This document shows, one piece after another, positions 1 through 6,362 of a stretch of DNA of 9,736 nucleotides; the first letter of the stretch is position 1; each line of letters opens with the position of its first letter. The DNA lies in NCBI GenBank assembly GCA_001795235.1, contig MGNZ01000069.1:2072-11807 (forward strand). Reading direction: 5' to 3'. Made by a program: the position numbers and the translations under genes. Under the pieces are notes generated by a model, which did no database searches, was not told where the DNA came from, and saw only the letters and a program-made list of their open reading frames with translations. This DNA is from Chloroflexi bacterium RBG_16_64_32. GTDB taxonomy: Bacteria; Chloroflexota; Dehalococcoidia; SM23-28-2; RBG-16-64-32.

Positions 1-756
1 CCCCATCAGCCGCAGGACGAGCGTTCCGTGCGCCGCACGGATGCCGGCCTGTCAGTGGGCCAGCACCTCCTTCTCCGGCGTGATCCCCACCGCCTCCAGG
101 CGGCGGCGGATCTCCTCCGCGGGCAGCAGCTCCGGCGCCTCGCCGCGGGTCGTCAGGTCCAGCCACTCCAGGTGCACCGCCTCTGGGATGTGCCCGCCGT
201 ACCGGTTCTGGCGGGGGTTCTCCCCCGTGTTTTCCTCCTTTGACCGCACGTCCCAGATCACAGTCCCCTCCCGCCCGATCGCCGCCTCCACCTCATCGCG
301 GTCGCACAGGCAGTCGCGGCCGGGGCGCACCGTGAACGTGGCTCGCTCTCCGCCTATGGCGGAAGGCTGGAGGCTTGTAAGAGGGCGGACCTCCGCGTGC
401 CACTTCTGGAAGCCACCGTTGAGCACCCTACATGCGGTATGGCCGTAGTAGTCCAGCGCCCACCAGAGGCGGGCGGCGTACAGCCCGCCTGAGCCGTCGT
501 ACGCGACCACCGTGTGCGCGTCGCCGATGCCGTGATCGGCCATCACCGCGGCGAACATCTCCGGTGGCATCAGGTGATCCGGGTTATCCGGGTCCTTCAG
601 GTAGTGGTGCACCTTCAGCCCTACAGCGCCGGGGATGTGCAGCCGCCGGTAGGCCGCGAACTCGTCGCAGTCAACGATGCGAATCGACGGGTCGTCCAGT
701 CGCTCGGCCAGCCACTCAGTCGTCGCCAGCAGCTCTGGTCGCGCGTAGCCGCTCAT
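1..756 (-). CDS. Two-domain rhodanese (thiosulfate sulfurtransferase), probable selenoprotein, partial at left edge
   Basis: Transfers sulfane sulfur through a persulfide on an active-site residue; likely cytoplasmic, as no signal peptide is seen. ATG at 754-756 gives 234 residues before an in-frame TGA at 52-54; the frame then stays open to base 1. Domain 1 (about 5-115) is the usual inactive rhodanese copy (YDGSGGLYAARLWWAL, VLNGGFQKW). Domain 2 (about 140 onward) has WDVRSKEE and GHIPEAVHLEW, then EKEVLAH-TGA-QAGIRAAHGTLVLRLMG. Family members normally carry Tyr/His-Cys-Gln-x-Gly-x-Arg here, so the TGA sits at the catalytic cysteine and would be selenocysteine 235. A SECIS-like hairpin follows. 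The gene starts 28 bases after the carrier gene, has no clear ribosome site and is probably translationally coupled to it. About 40 C-terminal residues lie outside the window. The alternative is a TGC-to-TGA nonsense change or sequencing error. Confidence 0.8.
13..51 (-). promoter_or_regulatory. Candidate bacterial SECIS element downstream of the in-frame TGA
   Basis: On the minus strand a perfect 7-bp stem (TCCGTGC with GCACGGA; plus-strand arms 35-41 and 25-31) closes a 3-base loop GGC (32-34). The loop begins 17 bases after the TGA at 52-54. Bacterial SECIS hairpins are expected inside the coding sequence with a G among the first two loop bases and about 16-37 bases between UGA and loop; E. 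coli fdhF has a GG loop at nearly the same distance. An outer CAGG/CCTG pairing (48-51 with 13-16) could extend the helix. No bulged U like that of E. coli fdhF is visible. The structure was read by eye and not folded computationally. Confidence 0.7.
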
Positions 757-784
757 AGCGCGGGTGTCACCAGCGGCGGCCGGC

Positions 785-1063
785 CTAGCGTTCTCCGCCG
801 GCCAAGGCGGGGAGGATGGACAGCGTGTCACCCTCCTTGACGGGCGTGTCCAGCTTGTCAAGGAAGCGGATGTCCTCATCGTTCAGGTATATGTTCACGA
901 AGCGATGGAGCTGTCCGTCCGTGACCAGGATGTCCTTGAAGCCGGGATAACGGCCCTCCAGGTCGTCCAGCAGCTCGCGCACGGTGGAGCCTTCACCCAG
1001 GACGGATCGCGCTCCGCCCACCAGCTTCTGGAGATTGGCCGTCACCTTCACCTCAACTGTCAT
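785..1063 (-). CDS. Ubiquitin-like sulfur carrier protein (MoaD/ThiS/CysO family) with C-terminal GGER
   Basis: A 92-residue beta-grasp carrier. Proteins of this family are adenylated at a C-terminal Gly-Gly by an E1-like enzyme and converted to a thiocarboxylate that donates sulfur. It shows VNIYLNDEDIRFLDKLDTPVKEGDTLSILPALAGG, typical of MoaD/CysO, but continues with Glu-Arg before the TAG, so the diglycine is not terminal and would need trimming, as for carriers processed by JAMM-type proteases. ATG at 1061-1063 is preceded by AGGAGG about 4 bases upstream, which fixes the start and excludes longer readings of the frame. It lies 8 bases after the E1 fusion gene and just before the rhodanese. 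It is a paralogue of the N-terminal domain of that fusion. Context with cysteine synthase suggests a CysO-like role in cysteine formation; a molybdopterin role cannot be excluded. Confidence 0.85.
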   Translation of the reverse strand: MTVEVKVTANLQKLVGGARSVLGEGSTVRELLDDLEGRYPGFKDILVTDGQLHRFVNIYLNDEDIRFLDKLDTPVKEGDTLSILPALAGGER

Positions 1064-1071
1064 CTCGCCTC

Positions 1072-2163
1072 CTAGTCTCCGTTCTGTCCGGGAAAAGGAG
1101 CGCCGCAGAATCCTTCGTAATCGATGAGGTCGTGGATCGTCGCGTCGTCGCCGCACAGCGGGCACTTGGGGTCCCGCCGCAGCTTCACCACCCGAAACTC
1201 CATCGACAGTGCATCGAACAGGAGCAGCCGGCTGGCCAGCGACTCGCCGATCTTCAGGATCAGCTTCAGCGCCTCGATCGCCTGGATGGACCCCACGACG
1301 CCCGTTAGGGCACCCAGGACGCCCGCCTCGGCGCAGCTCGGCACCAGCCCGGGCGGCGGCGGCGCCGGGAAGAGGCAGCGGTAGCAGCCCTTGCCCGGGA
1401 TGAACACCGTCGCTTGCCCATCGAACAGGAGAACGCTGCCGTCCACCAGCGGCTTGCCCGCGAAGTAGGTGGCGTCGTTCACCAGATAGCGGGTGGTGAA
1501 GTTGTCCGCACCGTTGATCACCATGTCGTACTGGGAGATGATCTCCGTCGCGTTCTCGGACGTCAGCGGCCCGTCGTGGATGACAACGTTGACGTCCGGG
1601 TTGTAGGAGAGGAGCGTGTCCTTGGCGGACTGAGTCTTGGGCCGCCCCACGTCGTCGTTGTGATGCAGCACCTGCCGCTGCAGGTTGGACAGGTCCACGA
1701 TATCGAAATCGGCGATTCCGATCGTGCCCACGCCAGCCAGGGCGAGGTACAGGGCGGACGGCGAGCCCAGCCCGCCGGCGCCGATGATGAGCACCTTCGC
1801 CGCCATCAGCTTCCGCTGACCCAGCGGCCCCACCTGCGGCATGATGATGTGACGCGAGTAGCGGTTCACCTGCTCCTCCGTCAGCACCTGGCCGCCGGCG
1901 ATGGCGGGAATGACGGCCACCTCGTCGCCGTCTTCAACCGGCGTTTCCTTCCCCTGGAGCGAGTGAATCTCCTGGTTGTTAACGTAGATGTTGACGTGGC
2001 CCGCAACCTCGTCCGCTTCGCCGAAGATCATGTGCCGCAGGCCCGGATACTTGCTGCTCAGATCCGCAAGCACCTCCGCCACGTTGCTCCCCTCCGCCTG
2101 CACGTATACTTGGTTACCGGCCAGCCGGCGGAAGGGGGTCGGAATATACACCGTTACTGACAT
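1072..2163 (-). CDS. Fusion of a ubiquitin-like sulfur carrier with an E1-like adenylyltransferase (MoaD-MoeB/ThiF)
   Basis: 363 residues. Residues 1-91 form a MoaD/CysO-like domain ending in IPAIAGG (G90-G91). Residues 95-340 are a MoeB/ThiF-type E1 that adenylates carrier C-termini with ATP. Visible E1 features: RYSRHIIMP at 101-109, nucleotide loop GAGGLG (128-133), ADFDIVDLSNLQRQ (151-164) with the arginine used in ATP binding, NGADN with D220, zinc cysteines C260/C263 (CYRC) and C334/C337 (CPLC), and the conserved C277 in SCAEAGVLG. All key residues are present, so the enzyme should be active. A short tail (LIDYEGFCG) follows where MoeZ proteins carry a rhodanese domain; here the rhodanese is a separate gene two positions downstream. 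The diglycine of the fused domain is internal, so this copy cannot be activated unless cleaved. A strong GGAGGAG ribosome site lies before ATG 2163; cysK ends 28 bases upstream. Confidence 0.93.
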   Translation of the reverse strand: MSVTVYIPTPFRRLAGNQVYVQAEGSNVAEVLADLSSKYPGLRHMIFGEADEVAGHVNIYVNNQEIHSLQGKETPVEDGDEVAVIPAIAGGQVLTEEQVNRYSRHIIMPQVGPLGQRKLMAAKVLIIGAGGLGSPSALYLALAGVGTIGIADFDIVDLSNLQRQVLHHNDDVGRPKTQSAKDTLLSYNPDVNVVIHDGPLTSENATEIISQYDMVINGADNFTTRYLVNDATYFAGKPLVDGSVLLFDGQATVFIPGKGCYRCLFPAPPPPGLVPSCAEAGVLGALTGVVGSIQAIEALKLILKIGESLASRLLLFDALSMEFRVVKLRRDPKCPLCGDDATIHDLIDYEGFCGAPFPGQNGD

Positions 2164-2191
2164 CTCTCTGTTCTCCTCCCAGCAGACATCG

Positions 2192-3115
2192 CTACCCCTC
2201 CATCGTAAGATAGCGCTCGCCGGTATCGGGCAGGACGGTGACCACCCGCTTGCCCTGACCCAGCCGCTTCGCCACTTTGAGAGCCGCGAACACGTTCGCC
2301 CCGGCCGAGATCCCCACCAGCAACCCTTCCTCGCGGGCGAGCCGTCTGGAAAAGCTGATCGCGTCCTCGTCGCTCACGGAGATGATCTCGTCCAGCACCT
2401 CGCGGTTGAGGACGCCCGGGGCGAAGCCGGCGCCGATCCCCTGGATGGCGGTCACGCCGGCCCGCCCGCCCTGGAGCACGGGCGATCGGGCGGGCTCCAC
2501 ACCGACGATGAGGACGCCCGGGATCTTCTCCTTCAGGACCTCACCCACGCCGGTGATGGTGCCGCCCGTACCTACGGCCACCACGAACGCGTCCACCCGG
2601 CCGCCCGTGGCGGCCAGCACCTCCTGCGCCGTGGTCCGCCGGTGGGCGTCAGGGTTGGCGGGATTCTCGAACTGCTGGGGCATGAAGTAGTTCGGGTTTT
2701 CGCTAAGCAGCTCCTGGGCGGCATACACCGCGCCGGTCATCCCCTCGATGGCGGGCGTCAGGACGATCTCCGCCCCATAGCGGGCCAGCATGTCGCGGCG
2801 GGCCAGGCTCATGTCCTCAGGCATCGTCACGATCAGGCGATAGCCCTTGACCGCCGCCACCATCGCCAGACCTATGCCGGTGTTGCCGCTCGTAGGCTCT
2901 ATTATCGTATCGCCGGGCTTGACCCGCCCTTCTCGCTCCGCCGCCTCGATCATGCTCAGGGCGATGCGGTCTTTGATGCTGCCTGCGGGGTTGCACGACT
3001 CCACCTTGGCAACAACCTCTGCCCAGCCGTCCTCAACCATGCGGTTGAGCCGCACCATAGGCGTGTCCCCAATCAGGTTCAGCACCGTCTCTGCTATCTT
3101 TCCGTCTCTTCCCAT
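2192..3115 (-). CDS. cysK: Cysteine synthase (O-acetylserine sulfhydrylase, PLP enzyme)
   Basis: 307 residues, normal length for CysK. It joins sulfide (or a thiocarboxylated carrier in CysM-type relatives) to an activated serine to give cysteine. The PLP lysine is K48 in CNPAGSIKDR; the substrate loop TSGNTG is at 75-80; GTGGTITG binds the cofactor phosphate; VGVEPARSPVLQGG and IQGIGAGFAP are closer to CysK than to CysM. The C-terminus PDTGERYL is intact. ATG at 3113-3115 has GAGGGAAGG upstream. It starts 10 bases after the Rrf2 regulator gene and is followed by the E1 fusion, so one operon is likely. In Bacillus, CysK also acts as a signalling partner of the Rrf2 regulator CymR, which fits this adjacency. 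In Mycobacterium a related enzyme takes sulfur from CysO; the carrier genes here leave that possible, but the sequence does not decide the acceptor. Confidence 0.94.
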   Translation of the reverse strand: MGRDGKIAETVLNLIGDTPMVRLNRMVEDGWAEVVAKVESCNPAGSIKDRIALSMIEAAEREGRVKPGDTIIEPTSGNTGIGLAMVAAVKGYRLIVTMPEDMSLARRDMLARYGAEIVLTPAIEGMTGAVYAAQELLSENPNYFMPQQFENPANPDAHRRTTAQEVLAATGGRVDAFVVAVGTGGTITGVGEVLKEKIPGVLIVGVEPARSPVLQGGRAGVTAIQGIGAGFAPGVLNREVLDEIISVSDEDAISFSRRLAREEGLLVGISAGANVFAALKVAKRLGQGKRVVTVLPDTGERYLTMEG

Positions 3116-3125
3116 ACCTTCCCTC

Positions 3126-3569
3126 TTAGATTACGTACCGCGCGCCACCACGGGTGAGAGCGCGCTCCTTGTCCGCCAAATTTGCGATCGTTGTGTTATC
3201 CAGAACCGCCAGGATCGCCAGCCGCACGGCCTCCCACATGTCCCTCTGGGCGCAGCCGCCGGCCTTGGAGCAGGCGCTTGAGTCGTCCAAGCAGTCAATG
3301 GGAAGTATAGAGCCCTCAAGCACCTCGATCACCTCACTCACCGGCAGTTCCTGCGGGTCGCGGGTCAGGGCATGGCCGCCCTGAGGACCCCGCACGCTGC
3401 GGATGAAGCCGGCGCGCCGCATCGTGGTCAGCAGCTGCTCCAGGTACGACTCAGGTATGCTTTGGCGAGCGGCGATCTCAGCGCTCTGCATCGGCTTTGG
3501 ATCGCCATATCGGTGAGCCAGCTCGACGAGGGCACGAATCCCATAGTCACCTTTGGTGGAAACCTTCAT
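3126..3569 (-). CDS. Rrf2-family transcriptional regulator (IscR/CymR-like) with a three-cysteine cluster
   Basis: 147 residues. The N-terminus MKVSTKGDYGIRALVELA and the winged-helix wing RSVRGPQGGHAL are classic Rrf2. Cysteines C93, C100 and C106 (C-x6-C-x5-C) lie where IscR holds its iron-sulfur cluster (C92, C98, C104 in E. coli), so cluster binding or redox sensing is plausible; CymR-type members usually lack this set. As the first gene before cysK and the sulfur-carrier genes it is probably an autoregulated controller of this operon, perhaps also of the sulfate-reduction operon next door. ATG at 3567-3569 has a modest GAGGG about 8 bases upstream. The ligand (Fe-S state, cysteine supply via CysK, or both) is not settled by sequence. 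Confidence 0.9.
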   Translation of the reverse strand: MKVSTKGDYGIRALVELAHRYGDPKPMQSAEIAARQSIPESYLEQLLTTMRRAGFIRSVRGPQGGHALTRDPQELPVSEVIEVLEGSILPIDCLDDSSACSKAGGCAQRDMWEAVRLAILAVLDNTTIANLADKERALTRGGARYVI

Positions 3570-3612
3570 CGCTGACCCTCAGCGCAGGGAAAGTAGAGTA
3601 AACTCCTCAACA

Positions 3613-3642
3613 ATGTTAGCATGCGTTCGTTTCCAGCCGCAA
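3613..3642 (-). promoter_or_regulatory. Candidate promoter for the rrf2-cysK operon
   Basis: On the minus strand TTGCGG (3637-3642) is followed after 18 bases by TAACAT (3613-3618), with TGC immediately before the -10 box giving an extended -10. The leader to the ATG at 3569 would be about 35-40 bases. A small palindrome GAGT-TT-ACTC (3596-3605) lies just downstream of the expected start point and could be an operator. The match to consensus is only moderate. Confidence 0.35.
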
Positions 3643-3676
3643 CGCGGAGGCCAGCGGAATAGCGTACCATCAATTG

Positions 3677-3711
3677 ATCCTTTTGGTGGACACGACCAGA
3701 CCCTAAAGGAT
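3677..3711. repeat. Imperfect inverted repeat in the intergenic gap
   Basis: Arms ATCCTTTTGG (3677-3686) and CCTAAAGGAT (3702-3711) pair at 9 of 10 positions across a 15-base spacer. It lies between the transporter and the rrf2 gene, upstream of the candidate rrf2 promoter. It could be a regulatory site, an RNA hairpin or a remnant of a mobile element; nothing in the sequence decides. Confidence 0.5.
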
Positions 3712-3783
3712 GTGGCATCGACGCCACCCATGCCCCGGCCTTATGGTCATTGGCCAAATAACGGCACAAGTGTTTTTCCGAAG

Positions 3784-3822
3784 GTCGGGCTTCAGCCCGA
3801 CGGCGACAGGCTAAAGCCTGTC
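3784..3822. repeat. Tandem REP-like palindromes
   Basis: Two perfect palindromes lie 3 bases apart: GTCGGGCT-TC-AGCCCGAC (3784-3801) and GACAGGCT-AA-AGCCTGTC (3805-3822), each with 8-bp arms. Paired elements of this style are commonly dispersed in bacterial intergenic regions as REP-like or MITE-like repeats. No U-run follows on either strand, so an intrinsic terminator is not supported. The gap from 3570 to 3975 holds these palindromes, the 3677-3711 repeat and the rrf2 promoter region; I see no convincing gene in it. Confidence 0.7.
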
Positions 3823-3975
3823 CTTCTGGTGAGGTCAGCATTTCCTTGATGACCATCACGCTGGGGTCTCCCACAAGAATTCCCCAAGGAGCACGCAGCA
3901 ACGGAACGCCGCCACCGCTCGCCGCGCGCACGGTGTCCGGACCCGCCGTCCGCCCGCCATCGTCCCACACAGCCA

Positions 3976-5142
3976 TCACACGAAGAAGAGGATTAGCGGC
4001 ACCACGAAAATAGCGCCCAGAAACAACGCCATCTGCCGCCGCTGGTGGGTTATCCCGTGCGCCACCCGCAGGATGATCCGCGAGTACGGTCCGTAGAGGA
4101 ACAGCAGCACCACGAGCGAGACGGACGCGCCCAGCACCATCTCCGTGAATACGATGGTGAACGCCCGCGGCGAATCGAGTAGAAGGGCGGCGAACATCGT
4201 GTCCACCCAGGTCGAGATATTGGCCCCCATCACGTAGGGGATTATGCGGTCCCTCCTTACGTAGCCCTTCAGGGACAGGGGAATCAGCAGGGTGAGAGAG
4301 ATGGAGACGGAGAGCGTTATCGCGGTGATGACCAGCCCCAGAGCGAACATCACGAACGGATGGTGCAGCAGGCTGGAGATACGCTCCACCCGTCCGCCTG
4401 AGACGGACTCCAGATTGGGCAGCGCGCGGTCGAAGACGGTGAACGCGCTCAGCAGTATGCCAACGCCCAGGCTGAACACAAGCAGGCGGTGCAGATGCTC
4501 AGCGATGAAGTCAACCGCGGGTCCGTACGTCCAGTCGATGATCGAACTAATGGAGCCGGGCGTGGACAGCTGGACGCCGTCAAACCAACCGGAGCGGAGG
4601 ACCAGGACGCCGAACGGCAGGACGGGTAGCCACAGGGTGAAGGCTGTGAGGAGCGCCACCACGCCGATGTACAGGCCGTCCGCCGTCCTCCGGCGTACCA
4701 CGTACAAGACGAACCCCACGAAAAGCACGATGAAGGAAGCGCCAAGACGGGACCCGTTGATCATGGCGAAGGCCTCAACATCGGAGATGGTGCCGCCTGC
4801 AAACAGGCTGAGGGCGATGGCGGCCACCGGCGACCCGCTCATCACGGCGTAGGCCCCGGTCCAGCCGAATCCCAGCAGATTGAGCACCCCATTGGCAGAG
4901 ACGGTGCTCAGCAGCGGCTTCAAGCCGCCGGCGCCCCTCTTCAGCAGCTCCAGCGCGAAGATGAACAGCAGCAACCCCGCGGCGCTGTAGGCGAGCCTCG
5001 TCGCCGCCCTCAGCCCACCGGCCAATCTGGAGCGTTCGCCTGCCGCGGCCGCCGACTGTTCCCGCATCGGCACAGCCACCTGCGCCGTGGCCCCCGTCTG
5101 GGCAGGCAGCCCATCGCCCAAGGCTGTCCCGTCAGACGGCAT
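3976..5142 (-). CDS. Polytopic membrane transporter of Na/Pi-cotransporter (NptA/SLC34-like) fold, candidate sulfate porter
   Basis: 388 residues with a polar N-terminus (1-50) and about eight hydrophobic segments (roughly 50-66, 85-115, 132-149, 157-183, 217-236, 262-290, 302-321, 327-350, 371-388). Two internal repeats resemble PF02690-type Na/phosphate cotransporters: ELLKRGAGGLKPLL...SGSPVAA...INGSRLGAS in the first half and HPFVMFALGLVITAITLSVS...VMGANIS in the second. The QSSS signature that forms the phosphate site in that family is changed to SGSP and LSVS, so another oxyanion is likely; sulfate fits the operon. The ATG at 5140-5142 overlaps the end of ATP sulfurylase by 11 bases, implying translational coupling; an internal ATG (codon 26, at 5067) is an alternative start. 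Family membership rests on motif resemblance, and the substrate is inferred from context. Confidence 0.75.
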   Translation of the reverse strand: MPSDGTALGDGLPAQTGATAQVAVPMREQSAAAAGERSRLAGGLRAATRLAYSAAGLLLFIFALELLKRGAGGLKPLLSTVSANGVLNLLGFGWTGAYAVMSGSPVAAIALSLFAGGTISDVEAFAMINGSRLGASFIVLFVGFVLYVVRRRTADGLYIGVVALLTAFTLWLPVLPFGVLVLRSGWFDGVQLSTPGSISSIIDWTYGPAVDFIAEHLHRLLVFSLGVGILLSAFTVFDRALPNLESVSGGRVERISSLLHHPFVMFALGLVITAITLSVSISLTLLIPLSLKGYVRRDRIIPYVMGANISTWVDTMFAALLLDSPRAFTIVFTEMVLGASVSLVVLLFLYGPYSRIILRVAHGITHQRRQMALFLGAIFVVPLILFFV

Positions 5143-6313
5143 AGCGTGGCGTAGTCCTCTCCTGCATCGACTTCAGAAGTACCTCGGCCACCTCCGGGCG
5201 TGTGAACTCCGGCGGAGGCAGCAGTCCGCCTTTGAGCATCTCCCTCACCTGCGTGCCGGACAGGATCACGCGGTCAGCCGCCTCATGGGGGCAGGTCTTG
5301 GCGCTGGCCATTCCGGCGCAGCGCTTGCAGAAGAACGTGTGGTCGAAGTACATCGGCGTGATCCCCAGCTCGCCGTCCGGGAACTCTCTGAAGATGCGCT
5401 GGGCGTCATACGTGCCGTAGTACTTGCCAACACCCGCGTGATCACGACCGACAATGAAGTGAGTGCAACCGTAGTTCTTACGCACGATAGCGTGGAAGAT
5501 CGCCTCTCTGGGCCCGGCATAGCGCATCGCGGCGGGGTTAACCGAGAGGAGCACGCGGTCCGCCGGGTAGTACAGCTCCAGCAGCACCTCGTAGCAGCGC
5601 ATACGCACGTCCGCTGGGATATCGTCCCCTTTCGTCTCGCCCACAAGCGGGTGAAGGAGCAGGCCGTCCACCGTCTCCATGGCGCACTTCTGGATGTATT
5701 CATGGGCGCGGTGCACGGGGTTGCGGGTCTGAAAGCCGACGACGGTGCCCCAGCCACGCTCCTTGAAGGCGGCTCGGGTCTGGGCCGGTGTGAGCCGGTG
5801 CGCGGGATAGTCATCGTGGGGCGGCAGGTCGATGACCCGCACGGGCCCGCTCAGCAGCACCTCACCCTGGCGGTAGACCGCGGCCACGCCGGGATGAGCA
5901 TCCTCCTCCGTGCGGTACACCGCCTGCGCTTCGCGCCGCTTGTCGTACGTGAACCTTTCGGCCAGTGACAGCACCGCCAGCACCGTTCCCGCCTCATCGG
6001 CCAGCGCCACCTCGCCACCCTCTTTGAGCCCCCGCGACTCGTCGTCGCTCACCGCCAATGTGATCGGAATAGGCCAGGGAAGACCGGAAGCGAGCCGCAT
6101 CGACTCGACGACGGAGTCGTAATCGGCGCGGCTCATGAATCCGCATAGCGGACTGTAGCCGCCGTTGCCCAGCAGCTCCAGATCGGACACCGTGCGGGCG
6201 CTCAGGCGGATGGCGGGCAGGGAGGCCGCCCGCTCCCGCAGCGCCTCTCGTTCGTCATCGCCGGCCGTCAAATCAACAAGTCTGCCTCCGTGGGCAGGTA
6301 TAGTCTCACTCAC
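5132..6313 (-). CDS. sat: ATP sulfurylase (sulfate adenylyltransferase)
   Basis: 393 residues; makes APS and pyrophosphate from ATP and sulfate, the first step of sulfate assimilation. Motifs: QTRNPVHRAHE (195-205) with the HxxH pair H201/H204, the SVNPAAMRYAGPREAIFHA region (257-275), GRDHAG (289-294), and a zinc-type cluster C329-x2-C332-x8-C341-P-H. It is the single-domain form with no APS kinase fused, which matches the downstream use of APS, not PAPS. I chose GTG at 6311-6313, because the longer frame to 6517 would run through the cysH coding region and its extra residues are low-complexity Arg/Ala. The ribosome site is weak (GAGAGGA about 12 bases upstream). APS reductase lies upstream across a 76-base gap that contains a strong hairpin. 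Confidence 0.95.
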   Translation of the reverse strand: MSETIPAHGGRLVDLTAGDDEREALRERAASLPAIRLSARTVSDLELLGNGGYSPLCGFMSRADYDSVVESMRLASGLPWPIPITLAVSDDESRGLKEGGEVALADEAGTVLAVLSLAERFTYDKRREAQAVYRTEEDAHPGVAAVYRQGEVLLSGPVRVIDLPPHDDYPAHRLTPAQTRAAFKERGWGTVVGFQTRNPVHRAHEYIQKCAMETVDGLLLHPLVGETKGDDIPADVRMRCYEVLLELYYPADRVLLSVNPAAMRYAGPREAIFHAIVRKNYGCTHFIVGRDHAGVGKYYGTYDAQRIFREFPDGELGITPMYFDHTFFCKRCAGMASAKTCPHEAADRVILSGTQVREMLKGGLLPPPEFTRPEVAEVLLKSMQERTTPRYAV

Positions 6314-6337
6314 CGTAGCGTCTCGTCCTCTCAACAG

Positions 6338-6362
6338 TACGGGCCGCGCCAGGCGGCCCGTA
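6338..6362 (-). other. Perfect 10-bp hairpin between cysH and sat
   Basis: TACGGGCCGC (6338-6347) and GCGGCCCGTA (6353-6362) pair perfectly around a 5-base loop in the 76-base gap between the cysH stop and the sat start. On the coding strand it is followed by CTGTTGAG, not a T-run, so a full terminator is unlikely. A role as RNA-processing or stability element, or a partial transcription attenuator setting the cysH:sat ratio, is inferred. Confidence 0.75.

Noticed and set aside
52..756. Reading the rhodanese as a complete protein ending at the TGA
   Set aside because: It would end at the residue before the catalytic position and leave a perfectly conserved active-site loop untranslated.
757..879. 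N-terminal extension of the rhodanese by 41 residues
   Set aside because: It overlaps the carrier gene in another frame and is not rhodanese-like; ATG at 756 begins the conserved domain.
1988..3157. Long plus-strand open frame of 389 codons opposite cysK
   Set aside because: It is antisense to a clear cysteine synthase and part of the E1 fusion; its His/Arg-rich composition is the mirror of GC-rich coding sequence.
3566..3979. Open frame of about 137 codons filling the gap between the transporter and rrf2 genes, with a GTGA-type overlap at its start
   Set aside because: It reads through both REP-like palindromes, has no recognisable domain and a biased composition, and would overlap the rrf2 start; I treat it as chance.
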